A stretch of 21,591 nt of DNA from a candidate division TM6 bacterium UASB124 (GTDB lineage: Bacteria > Dependentiae > Babeliae > Babeliales > RVW-14): positions 476,497-498,087 of the forward strand of contig LDIV01000001.1 of the NCBI GenBank assembly GCA_001468855.1, written 5' to 3'. Each line of letters starts with the position of its first letter. The stretch's first letter is position 1. Under the pieces are notes generated by a model that did not search any database, was not told the origin of the DNA, and saw only the letters and a list, made by a program, of their open reading frames with translations. A program made the translations under genes and the position numbers. Shown one piece after another: positions 1 through 6,948 of this stretch.

Positions 1-218
1 GTTTGAACTCCTCGGATTCCTCTGCTTTCCTCAAAAGCCGCATTTTCTTGGGCCTGTTGTTGAACCTCTTGCAATTCTTCGCTTAACGTTTTTTTTCGTT
101 TTTTTTCTACTTGCTTTTCTTGTTCAAAAAAGTCATCACGATTTCGCTTCATTGCATTTACCGATGTAGCAACGGCGGCAAGGAGCAAACTAAGAACTAA
201 ATTATTAATAATTTTCAT
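1..218 (-). CDS. secreted protein of unknown function, 5' part only (3' end beyond window)
   Basis: The ATG at 218-216 is preceded by GGAAGG about 5 bases upstream, and the frame stays open to the window edge (72 codons). The first ~22 residues (MKIINNLVLSLLLAAVATSVNA) form a clear Sec signal peptide with a VNA cleavage site. The mature part starts MKRNRDD and continues as a charged Lys/Glu/Gln-rich segment that looks like coiled coil. The junction 'NA-MKRNRDD' closely matches those of the proteins encoded at 16022-17299 (FA-MKRQADD) and 17349-18593 (VA-MKKSADD), so it probably belongs to the same secreted set. No catalytic motif is visible in the available part. Function unknown; the export prediction is firm, the family link is inference. 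Confidence 0.8.
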   Translation of the reverse strand, partial: MKIINNLVLSLLLAAVATSVNAMKRNRDDFFEQEKQVEKKRKKTLSEELQEVQQQAQENAAFEESRGIRGVQ

Positions 219-442
219 AGAAACCTTCCATTATTAAATGATAAAAATTTATATTGAAAAATCCAGGTTTTTTCTGTTTATTTGAATACATTTATAATAA
301 CCTACAATTTGACAAAAGCAAACAAGGGGCCTTAATTACTAAAAAACCATAAAAACCAAGCCAAACCGACGACGAATTTATTGCTGATTGACAAATAAGC
401 AATTTTATCGTTAGGGTGATGATAGCTTAGGTCAAGAATATT

Positions 443-484
443 TTGACAAAAGCATTGCACCTGGTAAAACACAATGCTTATATG
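443..484 (+). promoter_or_regulatory. candidate topA promoter region
   Basis: Two overlapping sigma70-like arrangements are readable: TTGACA (443-448) with a 16-base spacer to TAAAAC (465-470), and TTGCAC (455-460) with an 18-base spacer to TATATG (479-484). Either would start transcription 45-75 bases before the topA ATG at 531. The stretch 219-442 between the two divergent genes is AT-rich; two more TTGACA sequences (309-314, 388-393) lack a good -10 partner. No terminator or RNA gene was seen in it. Confidence 0.4.
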
Positions 485-530
485 TATCATAGTAAAAATA
501 TTCACATTCAAGCGAGGGGGGCTTGCGGGA

Positions 531-2807
531 ATGAGAAGAAAAAAAAGTATGAGAGAAGACGGACCAAAACTTCTGATTGTAGAATCTCCAGCAAAAATCA
601 AAACTATATCTAAGTTCTTAGGTAAGGACTATAGAATTATGTCCACATTTGGACATATTAAAGATCTCCCTGCGCGAAGACTCGGTATCAACCGTGATGA
701 AGAAACAGGTCATATCGAACTTAAATATGAAGTTATGAAAGATAAAGCCAATGTCATTGCTGACATTTGTAAGCAAGCCGGATCATCAAGTGAAATCTTA
801 CTTGCATCAGACCCTGACCGCGAAGGAGAGATTATTTCCTGGCATATAGGGCAGGAAATTGAAAAGGTCTTTGCCGATCCAAGCAAAATTCATCGTATAA
901 CGTTTAACGAAATTACCAAACAGGCCATAGCTGAGGCCATAGAACACAAGACTCATATTGATATGAACTTGGTTAATGCTCAGCAGGCACGTCGTATTTT
1001 AGACCGCTGGGTTGGTTATGAAATCTCTCCTATCTTATGGCGTAAAATAAGCAAGGGCCTTTCCGCCGGTCGCGTACAATCGGTAGCCGTCATGGTAATC
1101 TGCGATCGCGAAGCAGAAATTATTGCATTTAAACCGGAAGAATATTGGACCATTCACGGCCTTTTTGGCATTAATAGCAAAGCAGAATTTACCGCCGAAT
1201 TAGTCAAAATAAATGGTAAAAACGCCGACATAAAAAGCAAAGAGGAATCAGACAAAATTCTTGAAGCTCTCAAAAAGGAGCAGTTCGCTGTCACCAAAAT
1301 CACAGAAAAAAAGCGCGCTAAAAACCCACCCCCACCATTTATGACAAGTACCTTACAACAAGATGCATACAATAAGCTAGGTTTTTCTGTAGATAAAACC
1401 ATGTCGATTGCTCAACGTTTATACGAAGGCATTCCTCTTGCTGATAAAAATAGTCCCGAAGCATTAATTACATACATGCGCACAGATTCTTTACGTATCT
1501 CCGATACAGCTCTTGATGCAGTGAGAGGTTTTATTAATAAGGAATTTGGCAAAGAATATTTACCTAAACAAGCAAACGTATATGGTAAAAAAGGAGCGCA
1601 GGACGCGCACGAAGCAGTACGCCCTATTGATGTAACACGACAACCAAATTATGTCGCACGCTATGCTTCAGCTGATGAAGCTAAGCTATACGAACTTATT
1701 TGGAAACGTTTCGTTGCCTGCCAAATGGAAGCTGCGGAATACTTTCAACGTCAAGTCACCATTGAAGGTGGTAAATTTATATTCCGCGCAACCGGTTCGA
1801 CACTCATGTTCGACGGCTTTTTAAAAGTTTACTTGGTTGAAGACGAGGAAGAAGAAGTCTCGGTAAAAATTCCAAAAGAGGTTAAAGAAAAAGACGAACT
1901 CGATTTAAAAAAGATCGATCCAAAGCAACACTTTACACAACCGCCACCACGATACACTGAAGCAAGCTTGGTCAAAGAACTTGAAAAGCGTGGTATTGGA
2001 CGTCCAAGTACCTATGCAGCAATTTTGTCTACCATCCAAAAACGCGGCTATGTCACCAAAGAAGCAAAAAAATTCATGCCTACCGAACTTGGCAAACGTG
2101 TCAACGAAATGCTCGTACAAAATCTTCCCGATGTAATCAATATTTCATTTACAGCAAAAATGGAAGCAGATCTTGATAAAATTGCCCAAGGCGATGCGGA
2201 TAGAGATACAGTATTAAATGAGTTTTATAAAAGTTTCAAAAAAGACCTCATCGCTTTTGGAGGTAGTGTTGAAGACAAAAAAACTGTTGAAACCGATCTC
2301 TCCTGTCCAACATGTGGAGCAACCCTGGTTATTCGTTGGAGTAAAAACGGTGAATTCATTGGGTGCTCAAAGTTCCCTGAATGTACATTTACCTCTAACT
2401 TTACTCGAGATGAAAAAGGGAAAATAACGCTTGAAAATCAAGCCGACTCTACTGTTGATATGACGTGTCCAAAATGCGGCAAGCCAATGGTACGGAAAAT
2501 GAGCCGCTTTGGTCCATTTATTGCATGCTCCGGGTATCCTGAATGTAAATATATTCACCAAGAAAAACTTACTATGCCATGCCCAAGCTGTGGTAGTTCA
2601 TTAGTTAAGCGTCGCTGGCGCGGTGGATCATTCTGGGGATGCTCAAAATACCCAAAATGTAAGTTCGCTATCTTTGGCGAGGTAAAAGAAACGCCTTGCC
2701 CAAAGTGTAAAAAGAGTACTTATTTATTGGTAACCAAGGACAAAAAAACAGGACAAGAAATACTTACCTGCCCAGATAAAACATGTGGATATGTAAAAAA
2801 CGAGTAA
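531..2807 (+). CDS. topA: DNA topoisomerase I (type IA)
   Basis: Relaxes negative supercoils by cutting one strand through a 5'-phosphotyrosine. The N-terminal TOPRIM domain begins LLIVESPAKIKTI, and its acidic triad lies in DPDREGE (D94, D96, E100). The catalytic tyrosine is in YMRTDS (Y315). A glycine-rich RGIGRPSTYA motif follows in the core. From about residue 592 the C-terminus carries four Cys4 zinc-ribbon modules; the first three read CPxCG...GCSxxPxC-like and the last CPKC...CPDKTC. Length is 758 aa. I chose ATG 531 because GAGGGGGG (514-521) sits 9 bases upstream; an in-frame ATG at 474 adds 19 residues and lacks a Shine-Dalgarno sequence. It stands alone, ends at a bidirectional terminator, and shows no missing active-site residue. 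Confidence 0.97.
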   Translation: MRRKKSMREDGPKLLIVESPAKIKTISKFLGKDYRIMSTFGHIKDLPARRLGINRDEETGHIELKYEVMKDKANVIADICKQAGSSSEILLASDPDREGEIISWHIGQEIEKVFADPSKIHRITFNEITKQAIAEAIEHKTHIDMNLVNAQQARRILDRWVGYEISPILWRKISKGLSAGRVQSVAVMVICDREAEIIAFKPEEYWTIHGLFGINSKAEFTAELVKINGKNADIKSKEESDKILEALKKEQFAVTKITEKKRAKNPPPPFMTSTLQQDAYNKLGFSVDKTMSIAQRLYEGIPLADKNSPEALITYMRTDSLRISDTALDAVRGFINKEFGKEYLPKQANVYGKKGAQDAHEAVRPIDVTRQPNYVARYASADEAKLYELIWKRFVACQMEAAEYFQRQVTIEGGKFIFRATGSTLMFDGFLKVYLVEDEEEEVSVKIPKEVKEKDELDLKKIDPKQHFTQPPPRYTEASLVKELEKRGIGRPSTYAAILSTIQKRGYVTKEAKKFMPTELGKRVNEMLVQNLPDVINISFTAKMEADLDKIAQGDADRDTVLNEFYKSFKKDLIAFGGSVEDKKTVETDLSCPTCGATLVIRWSKNGEFIGCSKFPECTFTSNFTRDEKGKITLENQADSTVDMTCPKCGKPMVRKMSRFGPFIACSGYPECKYIHQEKLTMPCPSCGSSLVKRRWRGGSFWGCSKYPKCKFAIFGEVKETPCPKCKKSTYLLVTKDKKTGQEILTCPDKTCGYVKNE

Positions 2808-2839
2808 TTAGATATTCAAAAAACAATGTTAGAATAAAT

Positions 2840-2873
2840 AAAGAGAGACGAGGCTTAAACCTCGTCTCTCTTT
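2840..2873. terminator. bidirectional intrinsic terminator between topA and the convergent gene
   Basis: A perfect 14-bp inverted repeat (AAAGAGAGACGAGG and its complement) encloses the 6-base loop CTTAAA. It ends in TTT on the plus strand and is flanked by an A/T-rich stretch that gives Us on the minus strand. It lies between the 3' ends of topA (2807) and the minus-strand gene ending at 2894, so it can serve both. Confidence 0.85.
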
Positions 2874-2893
2874 ATTACTAAACGTTTGTAATA

Positions 2894-3475
2894 TTAATTG
2901 GCTGGCACATATATTTTATTATAATCCCACTTCTTAATAATGTTACTGGCAATATTAACGCCGCTAGATTGAATTGCATACAATTTTATTATCCCTGGAA
3001 ATGGATCAGCCAAATAGAAACGATAACCACCAAGCTCAAAATATAAAAGAATTTGTGCATAATTAGCCTTAGTTTGGCTATTCAAACGTTTTTGAGCATA
3101 CAAGAAATTGATAAGAGTATCATCTGCTTGTAATGTTACCTTTGTCCCGATTGCTTTATTGGTTTCAATAATATTCGCAAGTCCAGCTGCTTTTGCTGAA
3201 TATGATCCACTTATTTGACGAATATCACCACTTGCTGGAATAGGCTTACCGGCCTTCATTGGAACAATAAAATTAGAATTTTTGTACGGATTATTGTTAT
3301 TGATCAAGTCAAAAAGCTGCCCTACCGTATACGTTGATCCTGCCTTTGCCAGTGGTGGGTTACCAGGAGTCAATTTGGTAACTGTTGTTTTTGTCATCTG
3401 GGCCACCATTACTCGAAGCCCAAAAACAGCAACTACCATAATAAACATTCCCAATAACAAATTATTCTTCGCCAT
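2894..3475 (-). CDS. single-pass membrane protein of unknown function, paralogue A
   Basis: Encodes 193 aa. The N-terminus (MAKNNLLLGMFIMVVAVFGLRVM, residues 1-23) is one hydrophobic helix that looks like an uncleaved membrane anchor. The soluble part has YTVGQLFDLI, KNSNFIVP, a mid-region ending ...LYAQKRLNSQTK, and a C-terminal GGYRFYLADPFP motif. All of these recur in the protein at 3963-4517, so the two are tandem paralogues. The start is ATG 3475 because GGAAGGGG lies 5 bases upstream and the paralogue begins at the same point; an upstream in-frame ATG at 3535 would add 20 poorly matching residues. Its own promoter is at 3589-3618. I do not recognise the family; a pseudopilin was considered, but no prepilin peptidase site is seen. 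Confidence 0.85.
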   Translation of the reverse strand: MAKNNLLLGMFIMVVAVFGLRVMVAQMTKTTVTKLTPGNPPLAKAGSTYTVGQLFDLINNNNPYKNSNFIVPMKAGKPIPASGDIRQISGSYSAKAAGLANIIETNKAIGTKVTLQADDTLINFLYAQKRLNSQTKANYAQILLYFELGGYRFYLADPFPGIIKLYAIQSSGVNIASNIIKKWDYNKIYVPAN

Positions 3476-3503
3476 GCGTCCCCTTCCAATTTGAATCACT
3501 TTT

Positions 3504-3529
3504 CCAAAGGCCTCCCTAAAAACCTTTGG
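3504..3529 (-). promoter_or_regulatory. 5'-leader hairpin of paralogue A
   Basis: CCAAAGG (3504-3510) and CCTTTGG (3523-3529) form a 7-bp stem about 30 bases before the start codon, inside a roughly 100-base untranslated leader. Paralogue B has an unrelated hairpin in the same relative region (4551-4570), which hints that structure, not sequence, is kept. The role is unknown. Confidence 0.35.
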
Positions 3530-3588
3530 TTTCACCCTTTTCCGCCATCTCTACACTACTTATGTCAAATCACCGCTGCTTCATTTTT

Positions 3589-3618
3589 ATTGTAGTAACA
3601 ATCGCAACAAAAAATCAA
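3589..3618 (-). promoter_or_regulatory. promoter of paralogue A
   Basis: On the minus strand TTGATT (3618-3613), an 18-base spacer and TACAAT (3594-3589) form a sigma70-like promoter. The same boxes with the same 18-base spacing occur upstream of paralogue B (4627-4656), with matching flanks on both sides (TTGTTGATTTTTT and ACTACAATAAAAATGAA). The predicted transcript starts about 105 bases before the start codon. Confidence 0.65.
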
Positions 3619-3660
3619 CAATTTGAAAACTTAACCATAAAAAACAAACAAAACCTGATA

Positions 3661-3905
3661 TGGTTGTTGATCAAAGTAAAATTCTTTTTGTTATAATTAT
3701 TGATGGAATGCACTCTGGCTTAAAAACCGGCATATCACACGAAATCCTTCGACCTGTCCGTCGTAGCTTTACGCAACAACGAAAGCCAACCCTACTACGC
3801 TCCTATGGAACTTCGAAGTGTTCTACTCGCCATTCATCCCCAATTTTAAAAACATGGGGTTTTTTAGCCGTCGCCAAGACTTTGGCCTATAGGCTGGCGA
3901 AGTAG
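3661..3905. repeat. intergenic repeat-like stretch with several inverted repeats, no convincing gene
   Basis: This 245-base stretch is more GC-rich and more structured than its surroundings. It contains a CTTTCG...AGCTACGACGGA core on the minus strand (3757-3785) that recurs at 8598-8625, a CTTCGAAG palindrome, a CCCCA...TGGGG hairpin followed by T6 on the plus strand (about 3838-3865), and TCGCCA...TGGCGA enclosing the palindrome GCCTATAGGC. An 81-codon plus-strand frame spans it but has no ribosome binding site, and its translation is Arg/Ser-rich with no domain. I read it as a decayed dispersed repeat. No transposase or target-site duplication is visible. Confidence 0.45.
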
Positions 3906-3955
3906 AATAAATAAATAAATAGCAGCGCCCAAGCAGTTAGCCGCGGCCGCTACTA
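3906..3955 (-). terminator. intrinsic terminator of paralogue B
   Basis: On the minus strand TAGTAGCG (3955-3948) pairs with CGCTGCTA (3927-3920) with one G-U wobble, enclosing a GC-rich loop. It is followed by the T-rich run TTTATTTATTTATT. It lies directly after the stop codon of the 3963-4517 gene. Confidence 0.65.
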
Positions 3956-3962
3956 TTTCTGT

Positions 3963-4517
3963 TTATCGTGGAAAATATGCTTTGGTAAAGTTCCATTTCT
4001 CAATAATGTTACGCGCAGGATTCACACGACCTTTAACAATCTTAGGCGGAAACGGATCAACAAGATAAAAACGATACCCCCCTACTTCAAAATAGGTAAG
4101 TATTTTTTCATAAGCCTCTTTAGTTGACTTATCCAAACGATTTTGCGCATACAACAACCCTGCCAATTTATCGTCCTTGCGCAATGATACCTTTACATTC
4201 ATGCTCGCATTAATAATTCCCCTGAGCCCAGCAAGTGCAACTGATTTTGAACCGGATATACGGGTAATATCACGTTCACAATCAATGGCCTTCATAACAG
4301 TATAATCAGGACTCTTACCTTTCACCGGAACAATAAAATTAGAATTTTTACGAGGGTTATTCATATTGATAAGATCCAAAAGATCTCCAACTGTATACGC
4401 CATACCTACAATAGGTACTGGTGGCTTTGCCAGTGACATTTGTGCCATCATAACACGAAGTCCAAAAACGCCGACAACTAAGATAAACATGCCCAAGAGA
4501 ACATTGCTCTTTGCCAT
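3963..4517 (-). CDS. single-pass membrane protein of unknown function, paralogue B
   Basis: Encodes 184 aa and is the tandem paralogue of the protein at 2894-3475. Both share the anchor MAK[NS]N[LV]LLGMF...VFGLRVM, the motifs YTVGxLxDLI and KNSNFIVP, an LYAQxRL segment, and GGYRFYLxDPFP near the C-terminus. The central loop differs: this copy has an insertion around the unique Cys in IDCERD. The start ATG 4517 is supported by AGGGGGG about 6 bases upstream. It has its own promoter and terminator, so the two copies are separate transcription units. The anchored domain probably faces the periplasm, but the side and function are not evident. Confidence 0.87.
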   Translation of the reverse strand: MAKSNVLLGMFILVVGVFGLRVMMAQMSLAKPPVPIVGMAYTVGDLLDLINMNNPRKNSNFIVPVKGKSPDYTVMKAIDCERDITRISGSKSVALAGLRGIINASMNVKVSLRKDDKLAGLLYAQNRLDKSTKEAYEKILTYFEVGGYRFYLVDPFPPKIVKGRVNPARNIIEKWNFTKAYFPR

Positions 4518-4550
4518 GATCGCCCCCCTAATTTTGAATTATTCTCTATG

Positions 4551-4570
4551 ATGGTTTCCCAAAAAACCAT
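4551..4570 (-). promoter_or_regulatory. 5'-leader hairpin of paralogue B
   Basis: ATGGTTT (4551-4557) and AAACCAT (4564-4570) form a perfect 7-bp stem with a 6-base loop in the leader, about 35-50 bases before the start codon. It is comparable in position to the leader hairpin of paralogue A but has a different sequence. Confidence 0.35.
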
Positions 4571-4626
4571 TTTCGTTTTTATCGCGTCTATTTGAGCCTA
4601 TCTATTTTGTTTATTTCTTCATTTTT

Positions 4627-4656
4627 ATTGTAGTAAGTCTCTGCTCAAAAAATCAA
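4627..4656 (-). promoter_or_regulatory. promoter of paralogue B
   Basis: TTGATT (4656-4651), an 18-base spacer and TACAAT (4632-4627) on the minus strand are identical in boxes and spacing to the promoter of paralogue A. The flanks (TTCAAATTGTTGATTTTTT and TACTACAATAAAAATGAA) are also shared, while most of the rest of the leader is not, so the core promoter appears to be conserved. Confidence 0.65.
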
Positions 4657-4749
4657 CAATTTGAAAAAATATAAACAATAAACACACTCCATTAAACATT
4701 TCTTTATAATTCAAAAAAAATTCTTTTTGATACCTTTTGCCAAAGAAGC

Positions 4750-4778
4750 TTGCAGCATTCATACTTGCATACTAATAT
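4750..4778 (+). promoter_or_regulatory. candidate promoter of the ATP synthase Fo cluster
   Basis: TTGCAG (4750-4755) with a 17-base spacer to TAATAT (4773-4778) lies 34 bases before the first ATG of the cluster at 4812. It is the best sigma70-like match between the divergent genes. Confidence 0.5.
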
Positions 4779-4811
4779 GATAAAAGTTTTAGCTGAAATA
4801 ATGGGTAAACA

Positions 4812-5108
4812 ATGTATGGAACAATAACAATTTCTCTTTTTTCCGGAGTCATCGTAGGCTCAGTATACGGGCTGCTCTTTGTTAACCGTATTCGTACCTA
4901 TTTCTCCACCACGACAAGTGAAGAGCTTTCATTCTTGCCCAAAAAATCATTTGCTCTACTCTTTTCGTTTATATCAAGCTATTGTTTGGCAGGAATATCT
5001 CTTTACATACTGATGCATTCATTTCATGTTAATCTAATGTGGAGTATGTTTTCGTTTCTTGGTGCCTTTTGGTTTATAGTCTGGAGGTATACCAAAAAAT
5101 TATTATGA
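4812..5108 (+). CDS. AtpI/AtpR-like small membrane protein of the ATP synthase cluster
   Basis: Encodes 98 aa with about three hydrophobic segments (residues ~5-25, ~47-67 and ~73-91) and positive residues after the first and last (NRIRTYF, RYTKKLL). Its place directly before atpB, with an ATGA stop/start overlap, is where AtpI occurs in F-type operons and AtpR in N-ATPase operons. Those proteins help assemble the c-ring or, for AtpR, are proposed to contact the c-subunit. Sequence similarity to either is too weak to decide by eye, so the assignment rests on size, topology and position. The Shine-Dalgarno sequence is weak (GGGTAA). Confidence 0.65.
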   Translation: MYGTITISLFSGVIVGSVYGLLFVNRIRTYFSTTTSEELSFLPKKSFALLFSFISSYCLAGISLYILMHSFHVNLMWSMFSFLGAFWFIVWRYTKKLL

Positions 5109-5953
5109 GTGTTGAAATATTTAATTATCACGCAATAAAACCATTCAAAAATCTTGGCCTCACCAGCGACTTTTGGACTGTTCACATCGATATTTTGATG
5201 GCCACATGGATCGCCATGGCAATCATGCTTGTTCTCGCCCTAATCGGCAGACATTATTTAACTAAAGAATCAAATCCCGTAGTAGTTGGATACGAACAAA
5301 TTATTTCAATGTTTTTGGGATTATGTAAAGAGTCTTTTAACCCATTTAATTACTATTATTTTGCCTTTGTTACTTCAATATTTTTCTTCACATTCTTTTG
5401 TTGCCTTGTTGGTATAATCCCATTTGTTGAAGAAGCTACACGAGACATGAATACAACATTGGCAATAGGACTAACAAGTTTTTTATATGTTCAGTACCAA
5501 AAAATAAACGTTCATGGTCTCTGGGGCTATATGAAAGAATTTGCCGAACCATTTTTTCCTTTAGTTCCTATTCATATTGTTGGAGAATTATCAAAAATTG
5601 CATCAATGTCTTTCCGTTTATTTGGTAACATCTTGGGCGGCGGCGTAATACTTACTATGGTCATAGAACTTTTAAATACATATAAAATACCATTTATGGG
5701 TTTTATGGTCGTCACACTCATACTTCTTCTTGTGGTATCAACAGTTGCAACATCAGCAAAATTTCCTCGCCTTAATAAAATTACCCACTTTTGTCTTAAT
5801 GTTTTATTTATCATCTCATGGTTTCAAATCACGCTGGGAATAGCCGAAGGGCTTATTCAATCATTTGTCATAACAATGTTAACACTCACCTATTTAGCAA
5901 TCGGAACCCAAGTTGACCCATCGCATGAAACACATGTAAGTAAGGAATCTTAA
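5105..5953 (+). CDS. atpB: F-type ATP synthase subunit a
   Basis: Encodes 282 aa. Subunit a forms the ion half-channels beside the c-ring in the membrane. The diagnostic segment is SFRLFGNILGGGVI, whose arginine (R171) matches the essential stator Arg of E. coli subunit a (R210 in LRLFGN). An earlier TRDMNTTLAIGL segment matches the conserved region before the channel helices. Five to six hydrophobic helices are visible. I chose ATG 5105 because it overlaps the upstream stop (ATGA), which suggests translational coupling, with GGAGG 17 bases upstream; an in-frame ATG at 5039 would run inside the previous gene. The next gene starts on its last base (TAATG). The F1 genes and subunit b/delta genes are not in the window. 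Confidence 0.95.
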   Translation: MSVEIFNYHAIKPFKNLGLTSDFWTVHIDILMATWIAMAIMLVLALIGRHYLTKESNPVVVGYEQIISMFLGLCKESFNPFNYYYFAFVTSIFFFTFFCCLVGIIPFVEEATRDMNTTLAIGLTSFLYVQYQKINVHGLWGYMKEFAEPFFPLVPIHIVGELSKIASMSFRLFGNILGGGVILTMVIELLNTYKIPFMGFMVVTLILLLVVSTVATSAKFPRLNKITHFCLNVLFIISWFQITLGIAEGLIQSFVITMLTLTYLAIGTQVDPSHETHVSKES

Positions 5954-6903
5954 TGATTACGCCCGCATTACTACACTACATAGCAGCCGGTATCGGAATT
6001 TCATTAGGTGCCATTGGCGCTGGCATTGGTTTGGGCATAGCCGGATCAGGTGTTCAAGGAGCAATGACCAGACAGCCAACTGGAAACATGCAAAGTTTTC
6101 GGGCTATGATTATTGGTCTTGCATTGATTGAAAGCGGTGCGATTATCGCTCTGGTTACTACGCTAATGACTCTTTTTGGCGGCGTCGAAGGAATTACATG
6201 GAATATTGCTCGTGCTGAATTGGGAATCGGTTTGGCCGTCGGCGTTGCAGCTGCAGCAATCAGTATAGCCTCAAGCTCCGTTGTTAAAGCAACGACACAA
6301 GCCATAGCACGACAACCATTCTTTGCACCTAAAATTCTTACATTTATGCTCATCTCTCAATCAATCATAGAAGCTCCGGCAATATTTGCTTTTGTTGTTG
6401 GCATGCTCATTAAAACACAATTGTTTCCAGCGTTGGATTTCTATCAAAGCTTAAAACTCTTTGCATCAGGCCTCGTTGTCGCAATAGGTTGCATTGGACC
6501 ATCAATAGGACAATCACTTTTTGCATACGCTGCATGCACATCAATTGGCGTCAACAAAAACGCCTACAATAAGATCTTCCCTTTTTCTCTGCTCAATGAG
6601 GCAATTATAGAAACTCCGATGATTTTTTGTGTGTTATTTGCACTCCTCATTATGTACACACCACTAAATCCCGAAATTGCATTCTATGCCTCGCTCAAAG
6701 CATTTGTTGCCGCATTAACAGTTGGAATTGCCGCTTTAGTCAGCTCTACCGGCATGGGTTATGTAGCATCAAGGAGCTGCTATCAAATAGCCCTTGAGCC
6801 CAGTGTCTACGCAATTCTTCTCCGCTCTAACCTACTCGCCGTCGCATTTATTGAATCCTCAATGATTTATGCTGTCATAATTGGCATTTTTCTTATTTTG
6901 TAA
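5953..6903 (+). CDS. atpE: ATP synthase subunit c, four fused c-hairpins
   Basis: Encodes 316 aa, about four times the usual 75-90 aa of subunit c, with eight hydrophobic helices arranged as four helical hairpins. Each second helix carries the ion-binding carboxylate: LIESGAI (E60), IIEAPAI (E140), IIETPMI (E220) and FIESSMI (E301), spaced 80, 80 and 81 residues. The first helices are Gly/Ala-rich (GAIGAGIGLGIAG in repeat 1). The polar-loop motif RQP is present in repeats 1 (40-42) and 2 (120-122) but is GVNK in repeat 3 and LEP in repeat 4. The residue 33 before each Glu is L27, S107, Q187 and M268, so only repeat 3 has the Gln of Na+-type c-subunits. AAGGAA lies 8 bases before the ATG. Fused c-subunits are known in V/A-type and some hybrid enzymes, but a fourfold fusion beside an F-type subunit a is unusual. 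The reading frame is intact with no frameshift. Confidence 0.93.
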   Translation: MITPALLHYIAAGIGISLGAIGAGIGLGIAGSGVQGAMTRQPTGNMQSFRAMIIGLALIESGAIIALVTTLMTLFGGVEGITWNIARAELGIGLAVGVAAAAISIASSSVVKATTQAIARQPFFAPKILTFMLISQSIIEAPAIFAFVVGMLIKTQLFPALDFYQSLKLFASGLVVAIGCIGPSIGQSLFAYAACTSIGVNKNAYNKIFPFSLLNEAIIETPMIFCVLFALLIMYTPLNPEIAFYASLKAFVAALTVGIAALVSSTGMGYVASRSCYQIALEPSVYAILLRSNLLAVAFIESSMIYAVIIGIFLIL

Positions 6904-6948
6904 TAACATCACACTAATACGATAATTTCACCCCAAAAAGGAGACAGC

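Noticed and set aside
3660..3905. 81-codon plus-strand frame in the gap between the two membrane paralogues
   Set aside because: No ribosome binding site, Arg/Ser-rich translation with no domain, and the DNA is a structured repeat-like stretch.
2894..4517. Type IV pilin or GspG-like pseudopilin identity for the paralogues
   Set aside because: They have an N-terminal hydrophobic helix but no G-[FM]-xxxE prepilin peptidase site.
5039..5104. Longer N-terminus of AtpB from ATG 5039
   Set aside because: It would lie inside the preceding gene in another frame; ATG 5105 overlaps that gene's stop as ATGA and gives a normal subunit a.
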